Source: Plantago ovata
Taxonomy: Eukaryota > Streptophyta > Magnoliopsida > Lamiales > Plantaginaceae
Length of the DNA stretch: 64,000 bases
Assembly (NCBI GenBank): GCA_028274465.1
Contig: CM051456.1
Location: 86,600,753-86,664,752, forward strand
Direction of reading: 5' to 3'
Below are positions 19,422 through 29,842 of the stretch, one piece after another (positions within the stretch are counted from its first letter, which is position 1; each line of letters opens with the position of its first letter). The translations under genes were made by a program, and so were the position numbers. Under the pieces are notes generated by a model. The model did not search any database, was not told the origin of the DNA, and saw only the letters and a program-made list of their open reading frames with translations.

Positions 19422-20986
19422 TATTAGGAAACTTGTAATTTTGATGAGCAATTAACCATGCTAAATTAAGGAAAGTCCAGTAACTAGTACTCTTAAGGTC
19501 CATAGGAATTTAGAATTTTAAGGACATTGTAAAAGAGGAACGTTTGCTGAACACTTAGAGTAGGTGCTAGATAGGTTGGTTTTACCGCTTATGATGTATC
19601 TTGTTTTCTGAAAAGAAATACAACCTATTGAAGCATTTGTTGATGATGTACTTTGTTTACACAAACAAATTATTGAAGCATTTAGAACCGTTCAGAAACT
19701 TGAAGAATTCGAAGAACTGAAGGCAAGAAGATTTCTGAAGACCGGTATCTACAAAGGCACATGTTGCTCAGAAAGTGGAAACTTCAGCAACAACATTGCA
19801 TAAGTGAAAATCTAAACGACAGAGTAGGTTGTGCTTGCTGAAACTGAGACTGACCACTTGCTGATGAACATTTGTGACCTCTTGATGAAAGTACTTGCGC
19901 TCCAATGTTACTGTTTGAATTTCATTCAAATGAACATTAAATGCAAAGCATGCACGCGAAGGACATGAAGACTAGAAGACAAACAAAGGACGCTGCTGAA
20001 AGTACAAAAGCAAGATAGTGACATCTTAAGGAACAAAAGCCTTAGAATTTGAAATTCAAACGGCTCCTTGATTCACTATAAATAGAGGTCATCCGGCAAA
20101 GAGTTGAAGTGTGTCAACAACGTGATCAAACTCTCACTTGTGCTTAAACTCACATACCCTTCAAACACTCTTTACTGCCATTGATCTGTTCCAAGACTTA
20201 AAGCTTGAAAAAGCTACTTGTGAAGAAGTAGAACATACTCGACTAAAAAATTAGTTAAGTGTTCTTTCTTTCGAACAAGAACAAGTCTTGACACCAGAAA
20301 CAATCAAACTTGTCTACTGCAAAGTATTCAAAGTTTTGTTTCTTAGATTAATTGTTGTAACTGAATATGATATAATTAAGTTATCTCATCCCAAACCTCT
20401 CTAACTGAAAATACACCCTTTCAGGCGTGATATTCAGGGGGAACTTAATCGAGCATAGTGTTGCTGATTAAAAGTCCCAAGTTTGGTGGAGAACAAGGTT
20501 TCGTTCTCTAGTTAGGTTGGAAACAAAGCAAGTGTGCTTTAGTTTCTGTTTGAATCGCTCTAGATAGGTGTTGTAAGGAACCTCAAACTTGTCTTAGTGC
20601 ATTCAGTCCTAGAAAGGACAAAGTGGATTAGTTGAGAGATTACGCCACTCTCAGATACCACTATAAAAGTGTTTGTGTGATTTACTTACTGTATTTAGTT
20701 TTCAGAAAAGCATATCTATCTGTACACAATCACTCACTTCACTTGCTGAAACTATCACTTACTGACAAATCACTTATTGTATCAAAGACTTCCGCTCTCT
20801 GATTTTAAGTATCAGCAAAACTCGTTACTGATAAGTAACTTGCACTTGCTGAGAAAGTTAAGTATCAGCAAACTCATTACTAAAAAGTAATAAGTCCTTG
20901 CTGAGAAAGTTTTTAAACGACGAAAGTTTGAAAAAACTATTCACCCCCCCCCTCTAGTCTTTTCTTGTTGTTTAAAGGGACCAACA
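19422..20986 (+). repeat. C1 3' LTR (about 1,565 bp)
   Basis: It starts TATTAGGAAACTTG and ends GGGACCAACA. A plant TATA box (TATAAATA, 20077-20084) lies 650 bases in. The word TTGCTGA recurs many times, and a unit of about 53 bp is tandemly repeated at 20805-20857 and 20858-20912. Only one LTR is in the window, so the left boundary is inferred from the polypurine tract. Confidence 0.6.
20805..20912 (+). repeat. Tandem repeat in C1 LTR (two units of about 53 bp)
   Basis: Both units start TTAAGTATCAGCAAA and end CTTGCTGAGAAAGT, with substitutions between them. Confidence 0.7.
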
Positions 20987-20991
20987 CAAAC

Positions 20992-21263
20992 ATAACTAAA
21001 AAATATGAGTTTTACTTTTACTCCATTTCCTTTGCTATATATATAGTCTTATATATAAAAAAAGAAAAAAAGAAAAAAGAAAAAATAATAATAACGGATG
21101 ATCCACGGATATCCGCGGATCGGATCAATTCGATCCGTTATTCGCGGATCATAAAAAATGCAATCCGTTATCCGATCCGTTAGTCAACGGATCGGATTGA
21201 TCCGATCCATACATGCGGATAAACGGACCGAATCAACGGATCCGGATCATTTGAGCAGCCCTA
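20992..21263. mobile_element. H1: terminal part of a hAT-like DNA transposon
   Basis: A short A/T-rich part is followed by many copies of CGGATC, GGATCC and ATCCGT in both orientations (21097-21250) and the end CAGCCCTA, that is TAGGGCTG read inward. Dense GGATCCG-type subterminal repeats next to such an end are typical of plant hAT elements. The next 8 bases (GGGATAAT) align with GAGACAAT at the same position of the B1 protease, consistent with an 8-bp target duplication. The other end would lie to the left of C1, outside the window. Confidence 0.5.
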
Positions 21264-21266
21264 GGG

Positions 21267-21986
21267 ATAATGCACGAGTTGAGGTGCCAAGTTGCAAGAT
21301 TACTGAAACTTGCAAGGTGAGTAAGGAGTTTGAGACTCCTAAGGAAGATATGGAAAAGGAAGTAGTCGCACAATCTGATGCAATAGTTGAGGAAGTGAAA
21401 GAAAGCTCATTGTCTGAGGATGAGATGGTGGATATGGTGGAAGTGCCTATCCAAGAGAGCTTTGATGTAGAAATCGGCTTGAGAAAGAAGGATGGAATAG
21501 TGGCAACTCTTGACACGGGAGCGGGTGTGAATGTCATACCTTTGAACGTGCATGTATGAAGAGTTGGGTTTGTCTGGCTTGAGACCCATGAAATGTATGG
21601 TACAATTGGCGGATGGGTCCATGAAGAAGCCATTGGCTGTGATTGAGAATCTGGTGGTTCGAGTTGCCGGTGTAGAGGTGAAGACTAATTTTATCGTTAT
21701 CCCTACATCTTCTGCAAAGCTCAAGGATGTGGTTCTTTTGGGTAGAGCCTTCATCAACAAATTGCATATGGTCATAGACATGTATCGCCGTACATGTAGC
21801 TTTGAGGTAAATGGCAAGCAACACACGTTGCGAGCCATAGTTAATTCATGTGCTTATGTTGATACTAACGAACTTGTAGGATTTTTTGTTCCACTTTATG
21901 TTCGTCAAGATGTGCAGGGACTTAATGCTGTGAAGAGCATTTGGTTGGGGAAGTCTAGTACCCAATGCGAAATTGATCCTGCATGA
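21267..21986 (+). pseudogene. pro: B2 protease fragment, frameshifted
   Basis: It aligns with B1 12218-12933. It keeps SCKITETCKVS, SEDEMVDMVEVPIQESFDVE and the catalytic ATLDTGAGVNVIP. A 4-base insertion near 21548-21552 shifts the frame just after the active site; the rest (GLSGLRPMKCMVQLADGS to the stop at 21986) is in the next frame. The gag part is not in this block. Confidence 0.8.
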
Positions 21987-22028
21987 GTTGTAAAGAGTCG
22001 AGCCAACGAGTTCTAAACAAAGGCGCTT

Positions 22029-22046
22029 CTCGGGAGGCAACCCGAG
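22029..22046 (+). promoter_or_regulatory. Conserved AGGCAA hairpin (B2)
   Basis: CTCGGG-AGGCAA-CCCGAG, identical to B1, although the surrounding sequence has diverged. Confidence 0.6.
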
Positions 22047-22169
22047 GTTGTAGGTACTTGCATATAGATTAGAACCACGTTTAAATTATGTTTTGTTGAA
22101 GTGGACAAGGTTTTTGGGTTGAAAATTTAGCAAAAATTCGAAAAAAATGGAGTTGGAGGCTTCAGGTCC

Positions 22170-22345
22170 CAAGTGGACCGCTTGGAATTCCCAAGTGGAC
22201 CGCCTGGGAGCTGGCAAAACTCTCTGGAATTCCAGAGAATTCTGCCGGTTTCCAAGCGGACAGCTTGGAAACGGCCAATCGGCTCGCTTGCCAAGCGGTC
22301 CGCTTGGCTGTCCATAAGCGGTCCGCTTGGCCAACCAGACCACTT
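22170..22345. repeat. B2 internal palindrome array 1
   Basis: AAGCGG-T-CCGCTT and decayed forms (AAGTGGACCGC, AAGCGGACAGC), plus a second inverted repeat, CTCTGGAATTCCAGAG (around 22210-22227). Confidence 0.82.
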
Positions 22346-22530
22346 GTTCTTCAAAGCCTCCTCCTCCTCCCTTTCGACCCCTTGCCCGATTTTCATCCCC
22401 AAAAACCTCAATCTCACTCAATTCTCCACCAGTTCTTGCAATCTTGTGCATTCTAAGGAGCCCATCACCTCCTCTATCATCTAAACCGAACAAATTGCAC
22501 ATTTGTAGCATCATTCTCAAGGAATCAAAG

Positions 22531-23074
22531 GTACCACTCAAGAACCCTAACTTTCTTGAATTTGGGATTATGCTTAAATTAGATTCAATTGTGTTATGTA
22601 TTGGTGAATATGAGTTTGATATTGATTGTTGAGCATGTTTCTTATTAGATTTGATATTCAATCTTGAATTTTGCTCATCTTGATTTTTGGAGAATTCATG
22701 TACTCGAATTTTTAGCTATATAATTGTTTGATGATTGTTGGCTTCGAATTCAAGTGATGTTATGATGATAGTGATGTTTTGAATGCATGAGAAAGTGTAG
22801 AATTGTTTGGCGGTTCGATTGGAGAGTTTGTTTGCTTGATCTAGATTCGGATGAACTTATTGAAACGAAGTGTTAAAGCTTCTCGATTTGTTTCGAATGA
22901 ACTTTAGGAAGCTCTCAAACTCATCGAAAGAATACTTGAGTGAAGTTGGAGTCTCGTTGTTGACTTGTTGCGTTATGACTTGTTGCAAACCGAAGAGCGT
23001 TTAATTTTGTTTAGTCGTAGTATAAGACTCGAATAGTTTACATCTATTGAAGTGGTCTAATGAGATTTTTCTAG
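22531..23074 (+). other. Candidate intron of B2 (544 bp)
   Basis: TCAAAG|GTACCAC donor and TTTTTCTAG|GTACCATG acceptor, at the same places as in B1, around T-rich sequence without a gene. Confidence 0.45.
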
Positions 23075-23079
23075 GTACC

Positions 23080-23300
23080 ATGTCCACAAGGAGGAACAAG
23101 AGAGCATGAGGAGATGCCATCTCAAAGGGCAAACAACCGGCGACATCCTATCCGGAGTCGGACAAATTGAAAGCCTTTGCAAAACACTTCCGCTCCAACC
23201 CTCATACTTTCATTGACGAGAGGAGCATTCACTTCACGACTGGGGAGAGCGAATTGGCCGGTGTGAAAGAGCTCACAAAGTTGATGACCGATTTCGATAT
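23080..23300 (+). pseudogene. B2 remnant of the extra ORF
   Basis: Starts ATGTCCACAAGGAGG (MSTRRNKRA) six bases after the acceptor and hits TGA at once (23106-23108). Similarity to B1 continues in the same frame (RSIHFTTGESELAGVKEL) and then jumps near 23300 to sequence that follows the ORF in B1; about 1.2 kb is missing. Confidence 0.75.
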
Positions 23301-23452
23301 GGTTGTATGATGCTATGACTTATGACTCTTGTACTTTTGTTAGCTTTTGTAGTTGTGGCCTTCGTGCCTTTTGTCGTGTTTAGTTTAGTATTTGTTTCAG
23401 TGCCTTAGGTGACTTAATAGAGGAAAAATGATGAAATTTTGGGAAAACAGGA

Positions 23453-23592
23453 CAAGTGGTCCGCTTGGAATCGCCAAGCGGTCCGCTTGGATGCTAGCAG
23501 AATTCTCTGGAATTCTTCCAGCAACCAAGCGGTCCGCCTGGATGATCCCAAGCGGATCGCTTGCCAAGGGGTCCGCCATGCGGTCCACTTTG
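23453..23592. repeat. B2 internal palindrome array 2
   Basis: AAGCGG-T-CCGCTT units with decayed copies; an AATTCTCTGGAATT inverted repeat lies between them. Confidence 0.82.
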
Positions 23593-25178
23593 ACCCTGTT
23601 CCCAAAATTCCACCATTTTCCCACTCTTTTCACCTTTTCTCACCCGTATTCACTTGTTTCTTGAGTCTTATCAGGTACTACTAATTTATTAGGAGTTTGA
23701 CACGAACCTTTTATCTCAGTGAAGTGTACTTTCAATCCAATTTTTCCTTTCTTATCAACTTTTCTTTTCTCGAGGGCGAGCAAAAGTTTAGGTTTGGGGA
23801 GGGTTATTGGATCTTCAGTACTATGTGCTCTTTTGGTTCGTGTGTTTCTGCATGCATATCATCCTTAGATTAGTTGTTGCACGTTGTTGTGTGTGGAGTT
23901 TATTGCCAAGTTATTGAACTTTACTATTGAATATACTAAGTGTTTATGACCATTGATCATATGTTGCATCACTTTGCAAGTAGTTTGAGGCTTGTCTCGC
24001 TTGGTTTGTAACATTCGCATGTGCACTAGTTAAGCTTAGTAGTCTCGACATCACCTTGAGTGGTGTTTCTTTTGCTGCGGTTCACGATGGCCTTATGAAA
24101 TGATGCATTTTAGAAACTATGGTTGTAACCCGTGTAATTATGTGCGTAAGAGACGACAAGTTCTTCACCTCGATTATAGATTGCCAAATGCCTAGGAAGG
24201 AGGTAGTGTGAGGTGTGCGAATCCTTGTATTAAACCTATTCTATCTAATAGGTTTGGGGAGGGGGTTGCTTCGTTGTACTTGTCTTTCGTCTTCGAGTCG
24301 TTGTAAAGTTTCTTTTCTTCTTTTTGTTTTGTGCTCCAACCTATTCTTTCGAATAGGTTTGGGGAGGTGTCTTTGTAGAGTGTCTTTTTTCTTTTCGTCT
24401 TTGTAGTCAGTTTGGGGAGGTGTTTTCGTTATTTGATTGTTGAGTACTACTGCTTTGCCCATATATAAAAAACAAATATAAGAGAAAAGAAAGAAAAGAA
24501 AAGGAAAAGTGAAAAAGAAACAAAAAAGAAAAAAATAAAGAAAAGAAAATAATGAATAAGACCCAAAAAGGCAAAAGAAGGGTCCTCGCAAGCCAAAAAG
24601 CAGTCTTGTAAAGTGTCATGTAAATATTTTGTTCTTGTGAAGTTATCGAGTTGTAAATTCTATCTTTTGTCTCGTGTCGCCTTTGCCCAAGGCCTGTTCT
24701 TGACCACCCTCGTCCTGCTACTCAGGAAGTGGTGGAGAAAGAGACTCATTCTTTGAGAGTCTAGGTAGAATAGAGGAGTGTTATCTTTCTAGGGAACCCT
24801 CCTTCGTTTGATGAGAGCCAGTATTGGTTCGCCCTCTCTTGAGGAAAAGTCTCGCTTGGTGAACAGTAGTAAGCCCTCGGTTTCATAGGCGCGGGCCAAT
24901 TGTAGTATGATAATGTGCATCATTGTGTCGTCACTGACCAGGTCCAGATAGAAGATGTTACGAGAGACTCCTTTGTTTAACAAGTGCACATGAAAATGTG
25001 TATATTCGCAATCGAGGCATTCTTCAACCTACTTGCATGTCATGCTCATATGGTCTTGTTCATAAGCGTTTGGTAGATTCAATAGATTAGTTCACTTAAC
25101 TTGGCATGAGACTCCTTTTGTATTGCATTTAGATTAGTTTGTTGCTTGAGGACAAGCAAGGGTTTGGTTTGGGGAGAT
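23593..25178 (+). other. B2 3' untranslated region
   Basis: No gene. It carries the same order of hairpin plus TTTGGGGAG modules as B1 (23770-23812, 24236-24265, 24340-24370), a polypurine tract (24472-24590) and a final TTGCTTG-AGGA-CAAGCAA hairpin at 25141-25158 with TTTGGGGAG before the LTR. Confidence 0.75.
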
Positions 25179-25890
25179 TGATGAACGTATTTTTGACGCG
25201 TTCATCTTGTCTTTTTTACCTTCTTTTGCTGTCTTTTTGCTTAGTTTTTTGGTTAGTTTTGTAGAATAGTGTCACGTTTTGTGTTTTCTACATTTTTAGG
25301 CACTTAGGTACTAAACGGTGTTTTTGATCTAAAAACGAGCATTTTTATGGAAAATGGCCCCGTTGAAGTTCCTCGACCTCTGTGGCTTTGTTCGTGAGTG
25401 TCCGAGCCCCATAAAGTGTTGAGAAGGACGAGTCCAAGGCATTTGAAGGTTGTTCTTGGGCAAAGGATTGAGTTTCCAAGTGAAATTCTGCCCCACAGCA
25501 AGTGGTCCACTACCAGAAGCCAAGTTGTCCGCCCGGGAACAGAGAATTTCCAAAGAGTTGCCCAGCAACCAAGCGAACCACTTCGCAGAAGCCAAGCGGT
25601 CCGCTTGCCAAGCGGTCAGCTTGGCGTCGGTTACAGAATCAGATTCTGTCCTTTAAACTCAATGTTTCAGTTACATTTTGACATTTAGACTTTGGAGAGC
25701 TTCCGGCCCTAATTTTTACCCTAGAACTCAGATTTTTACATTGTAATTCACATTAGGATTGAATATTTGGCCATAGGATTGCATGATATTTCATCTACGG
25801 AAAGGTTTCTCATCAATTCCACCGAATAGTGACAGCTCTGGTGGTAACTTGTATCAATCTCTTGTCTAGTAGTTTGATCAAATGTCTTCC
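25179..25890 (+). repeat. B2 3' LTR, truncated
   Basis: It starts TGATGAACGTATTTTTGACGCG and is alignable to B1 up to GTCTAGTAGTTTGAT (about 25879); the remaining half is missing. A palindrome array lies at 25497-25625. Confidence 0.82.
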
Positions 25891-25907
25891 TTGATCAAAA
25901 GCACGGT

Positions 25908-26155
25908 TTGATCAACGAAGGTCCTTCAAGGAATGAGTTTAGAGACAAGAGAACCCCTCCGAGGAGATCACCCCCAAGGAGATATAGCAACTACACAACC
26001 TTGAATAGACCAAGATCCGACATCTTGAACTATATAGTCTCGAGGAAGCTTGAAGTCTCACGGCCACCTTCGATCCAAGAAAGTCGAAAGAACAAAAATT
26101 ACGAGAAATTCTGTCGATTTCACAAAGAAAAGGGACACACTGCTGATGTGTGCGT
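25908..26155 (+). pseudogene. gag: T1 gag C-terminal fragment, cut by B3 in the zinc knuckle
   Basis: The frame reads RRSPPRRYSNYTTLNRP, SDILNYIVSRKLEVSRPPS and then the nucleocapsid finger CRFHKEKGHTADVC. B3 is inserted right at the last Cys; the TGCGT duplication (26151-26155) belongs to the Cys-Val codons. Gag continues at 41067 (ELKNEIERMIRNG) until a TAG at 41107-41109. The upstream gag is missing at the B2 junction. Confidence 0.8.
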
Positions 26156-27560
26156 TGATGAATGTATTTTTGACGCGTTCATCTTGTCTTTTTTACCTTC
26201 TTTTGCTATCTTTTAGCCTTGTTTTTTGGTTAGTTTTGTAGAATAGTGTCACGTTTTGTGTTTTCTGCATTTTCAGGCACTTAGGTACGAAATGGCGTTT
26301 TTTGAGCTAAAAACGAGCCTTTTCGATGGAAAAGATGGCCCCGTTGAAGTTCCCCAATCTCCGTGGCTTGTTCGTAAGTGTTTGAGCATCAATAAGAATC
26401 GAGAAGGATGAGTCCAAGGCACCCGAGGGCCATGCGAGGGCAAAAAGATTGAGTTTGAAGACAAAAATCTGCCCAGGAGCCAAGCTAAGCGCCTGGAATA
26501 GTGAAGCGCTCCGCTTCATTTTCCAGGAGCTTTGGCACAGAAGCCAAGCGAAGCGCTTGGAGTGCCAAAGCGCTTCGCTTGCCAAGCGCTCCGCTTGGCT
26601 TCTCCAAGCGGTCCGCTTGGCAGCGGTTACGTTTTCGGATTTTCCTTCTTAGATCTGATCTTTAGTCATTTTTTGAATATCTTTTGAACTGTAGCTTCGT
26701 TTTTGGGGAGCTCTTAAGCCCCAAAACTCAGGGAAAACTCAGATTACATTGTATTTTAGCTTTGGATTCAAGATTTTGATGGGAATTCATCCTTTGTAAT
26801 CATCTACGGAGAGGTTTTCTTTGCTTTCCACCGATTAGTGACAACTTTGGTGGTAACCTGTATCACTCTCTTGTCTTGTAGTTTGATATGATATATTCTG
26901 ATTATTATTCATATGAATTGATGTCTATGTTGATGAATATGAGTAGCTAAATCTTTTGTGTTGGTGGTAGAATGTAGAATATGCATGCTATGGGTTATGT
27001 TTATGCTTACATGAGATTGTGATTCAATCTTGCTGCAAATTCCTTCATATGATTCTTAGTTGCCTATAAAATATATTCGAATTGAGTATAGTGACAAACT
27101 CTTGGTCAATGAAAGCTATAGGATTGTATGTTAGAGATTTGCAGCATGCTAGATAAATGGTGTTAGTGACAAGCACCTCTAAAGTATTGATAGTGGTCTT
27201 TTATGATGTGTGTCTTGAAAGTTACCTAGACGAGTTGCTTAGCAGACTTGATCGAAGGTTTTACGCACTGAACTTGTGAGCATTTTTCATAACCCCTGCA
27301 TGTGTATTTGATTTCTACCACCAACCGTTTTCCAAACTTGATTACAGCATTCTGATTTCTCGTTGCTTTGTTCTAAGGAAGCATTTCTACAAACATTTGA
27401 ACTCGTTGATTGAAATTACTAGCAAAAACCTCAAGCAAAGCCATGTTAGGTCCCGAGAGAACGACACTCGGGGACAACTTGCCATTGCACTCTAGTTTGT
27501 GTAGTGATAAGTGTTCTTAGGCTTTTAAACAAATTTAATTGGTGAAAAACGACATCATCA
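26156..27560 (+). repeat. B3 5' LTR (1,405 bp)
   Basis: Starts TGATGAATG (TGATGAACG in the partner) and ends ACATCATCA. Palindrome array 26478-26622 with centres CTC, AAG, CTT, GTC. Confidence 0.93.
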
Positions 27561-27563
27561 ATT

Positions 27564-27581
27564 TGGCGCCGTTGCCGGGGA
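27564..27581 (+). promoter_or_regulatory. B3 primer-binding site (tRNA-Asp)
   Basis: TGGCGCCGTTGCCGGGGA, three bases after the LTR. Confidence 0.92.
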
Positions 27582-27756
27582 CTTAACTCCTTTGGTTGGT
27601 GTTTTTGTTTTGGTTTTTCAGCCAACATCACTTTCTCACCCCATTTCTTTCCCCCTATTTCTTTGTGCTTAATTCTATGTGTTCTGGTTTTTGTTTCACT
27701 AACGTGAACTAATCCTTGTCTGAGTGTTGTGTTGATTGCACTAGATTTCAGGCGAG

Positions 27757-28431
27757 ATGGCTGAGCAACCACTGAAGTTACTCTCAAAAGTTACGGTTGG
27801 GCCTAGTGGTCCAGCTATTGTTCTCAATGATGCAACGAGGAATCTGGAGCTTAAAGGACATGTGTTCCAGCAATTACCCATGTTCTATGGCGTGGACAAT
27901 GAGGACGTCATTGGGTATGTGAATGACTTAGAGAATTTCGTGCTCTACTTGCCTAGACCGTATGGAATTACTGATGATGATTTGCGTATGAAGGTTTTCT
28001 CTATGGGAGTTGGGGATAGAGCGAAGGCTTGATTGAGATCCCTAGAAGCTGGATCTTTGACCACATGGGCTCAAGTGTTTGAAAAATTTATGGATCGGTA
28101 TTATCCCGCTTCCAAGACTATGGTTATGAAGAGACAAATCAACACTTTTGAGCAGAAGTATGATGAAGCTTTCCATGAGGCTTATGATCGGTTTAAGGGG
28201 TTGCAATATCAGTGCCCACATCACGGCTTCGATGGAGGTCAGCTCATCCAATTCTTCTATAATGGTTTGCATCCTGGTGTTCAAGCACAAGTGGATAGCA
28301 TTTGTGGAGGAAGCATGGGAGAGTTGTTTCTGAGTCAAGCTCAAGCTAAGTTGGATATAATGTACCGGAATTCTCAGAACCGGAATATAAGAGCCAAGAT
28401 TCATTCAAAGAACCTAGAGAAGAACCCATAG
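27757..28431 (+). pseudogene. gag: B3 gag, truncated and broken
   Basis: Starts MAEQPLKLLSKVTVGPSGPA, equivalent to residue about 66 of B1 gag, so the first part is shorter. A TGA at 28030-28032 replaces the Trp codon of RAKAW (TGG to TGA). After it, the same frame continues (EAGSLTTWAQVFEKFMDRYY, CPHHGFDGGQLIQFFYNGLH) to a TAG at 28429-28431. The zinc knuckle and glycine-rich tail of B1 gag are absent: sequence passes from NRNIRAKI directly to the piece before the protease, in another frame. Confidence 0.82.
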
Positions 28432-28448
28432 CGGCTTTTGAAGAGAAA

Positions 28449-29477
28449 ATGGGTCGTGGTGATGATTATGAGCAAGGATTCGCCAGTCGATGTCGACATG
28501 CTGAGGTAAACTATGGGGTACCCGGATATGCTCCATCCTCTTTGGTCGCCATGGTGCAAAGCTTGGTAGAAAAGACCGACAAGTTTATGGAATCTTATTA
28601 CAAGAATCAGGCTATGAACGAGAAGCGGTTTGAGAACTTGGAGGCTAGTACTTCTTCTCTTAACAGGAAGTTGCAAGAGCTCATTGATAGAGGAGCTAGT
28701 CCTGAGCAAGAGAAGCTTTTGGGTAATACCGAGAGAGCTATGGCCATCACGGTGGTGACTAATATTCCAGTTGAGATCACGGTCACAAGAGAAGGAGCAC
28801 GAGTAGAGGTTCCAAGTAGCAAGAAAATCTCTGAGCCTTGCGTTGCTAACGAGGAGCCTAAGCCCTCAATGGTTGAGGAAGAAGCTTCACATATTGAAGA
28901 AGAAACCTCATCGTCTGAGGATGAGATAGTGGAAGTACCCGCACTTGAGAGCTTCGATGTGGAAATCGGTCTTGGCACGAAGGATGGTATATGGGCTACA
29001 TTGGACACAGGAGCTGGAGTCAATGTCTTGCCGATGAATGTGTATGAAGAGTCCCGGTTGACTGGTTTGAAGCCTATGAAAGCTATGGTTCAACTTGCTC
29101 ATGGGTCTATGAGGAGACCTTTGGGAGTTCTCGAAGACTTGGTTATCAGAGTTGTCGGTGTTGAGGTGAAGACGAGCTTCATAGTTATGCCGACTTCGGA
29201 AGCCAATCTTAAGGATGTGGTCCTGTTGGGAAGAGCCTTCATCAATAAGGTGCACATGGTGATTGACATGTACCGTCGTACATGTAGTTTTGAGGTAGAT
29301 GGCAAGCGACACATGTTGCGAGCCATTGTTAATTCATGTGTTGAGAAGACTTGCACTAACAAACTTATAGGATACTTTGGTCCTCTATTCCTTCGTTCAA
29401 ATGTGCAGGGATTACACCGATTAAAGAGGGCATTGATGGGGAAGTCTAGTACCCAATATGAATTCAACCCCAATTGA
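28449..29477 (+). CDS. pro: B3 protease ORF
   Basis: A 342-codon frame with the helical KFMESYYKNQAMNEKRFENL segment, ELIDRGASPEQ, the acidic ETSSSEDEIVEVPA linker, the retropepsin active site ATLDTGAGVNVLP and DVVLLGRAFI. The start at 28449 is uncertain because the preceding gag is deleted and shifted; the protease itself is unbroken. It ends 42 bases before the AGGCAA hairpin. Confidence 0.72.
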   Translation: MGRGDDYEQGFASRCRHAEVNYGVPGYAPSSLVAMVQSLVEKTDKFMESYYKNQAMNEKRFENLEASTSSLNRKLQELIDRGASPEQEKLLGNTERAMAITVVTNIPVEITVTREGARVEVPSSKKISEPCVANEEPKPSMVEEEASHIEEETSSSEDEIVEVPALESFDVEIGLGTKDGIWATLDTGAGVNVLPMNVYEESRLTGLKPMKAMVQLAHGSMRRPLGVLEDLVIRVVGVEVKTSFIVMPTSEANLKDVVLLGRAFINKVHMVIDMYRRTCSFEVDGKRHMLRAIVNSCVEKTCTNKLIGYFGPLFLRSNVQGLHRLKRALMGKSSTQYEFNPN

Positions 29478-29519
29478 GCCTTGAAGAGTCGAGCCAACGA
29501 CGTGTAAACAAAGGCGCTT

Positions 29520-29537
29520 CTCGGGAGGCAACCCGAG
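29520..29537 (+). promoter_or_regulatory. Conserved AGGCAA hairpin (B3)
   Basis: CTCGGG-AGGCAA-CCCGAG, as in B1 and B2. Confidence 0.6.
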
Positions 29538-29659
29538 GTGGTAAGTGTTTTGCATTTAGTTAGCTTTCTTAGTTTGCTTTTGTAGTTGTGGCCTGTGTGC
29601 CTTTTGTCGTGATTAGTTTAGTCTAGTTTTTGTCTTGGTGCCTTAGGTGAATAAGATAG

Positions 29660-29688
29660 GAAAAAAAAAAAAAAAAAAAAAAAAAGAA
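29660..29688 (+). repeat. Poly(A) run
   Basis: An almost pure A run of about 25 bases lies in front of the palindrome array; B1 has only a short A run here, so it has expanded in B3. Confidence 0.8.
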
Positions 29689-29710
29689 AACATCGAAAAT
29701 CTGGAAACAG

Positions 29711-29842
29711 AGCCAAGCGAAGCGCTTGGAAGAGCCAAGCGGTCCGCTTGAAATTCCAGAAAGTTTTGCAACTTCCTGGAAATTCAAGCGGAGCGCCTGG
29801 AGCCTCCCAAGCGCTTGGAAGAGCCAAGCGGTCCGCCTGGAC
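29711..29842. repeat. B3 internal palindrome array
   Basis: AAGCG-AAG-CGCTT, AAGCG-GTC-CGCTT and related units; corresponds to array 2 of B1. Array 1 was lost with the extra ORF. Confidence 0.87.

Larger units (their letters stand above)
1..20986 (+). mobile_element. C1: Ty1/copia-like LTR retrotransposon, right part, interrupted by A1 and B1
   Basis: Only the 3' portion is in the window: 1-539, 8741-9039 and 18631-20986. It has a late ORF in three pieces, a polypurine tract (AAAAGGGGGAAAT, 19408-19420) and a long 3' LTR (19422-20986). The A/G tract followed by TATTAGG (probably once TGTTAGG) and the LTR end with a C-run, CTCTAG and GGGACCAACA are typical of large plant copia elements. An extra coiled-coil-rich ORF between pol and the 3' LTR would fit the SIRE/Maximus lineage, but no copia reverse transcriptase or integrase is visible here, so the lineage is inferred. 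The 5 bases after the LTR (CAAAC, 20987-20991) would be its right target duplication; the left copy lies outside. Confidence 0.6.
21264..25890 (+). mobile_element. B2: decayed family-B element, truncated at both ends
   Basis: It begins in the protease region, right after H1, and ends within its 3' LTR near 25880-25895, where T1 gag begins. It keeps part of the protease, two palindrome arrays, the candidate intron, the first part of the extra ORF, the hairpin-PPT region and about 700 bases of 3' LTR. It is clearly more diverged than B1 or B3. Confidence 0.82.

Noticed and set aside
21097..21250. Satellite or telomere-like repeat
   Set aside because: CGGATC words occur in both orientations without a constant period and end at a hAT-like terminus.
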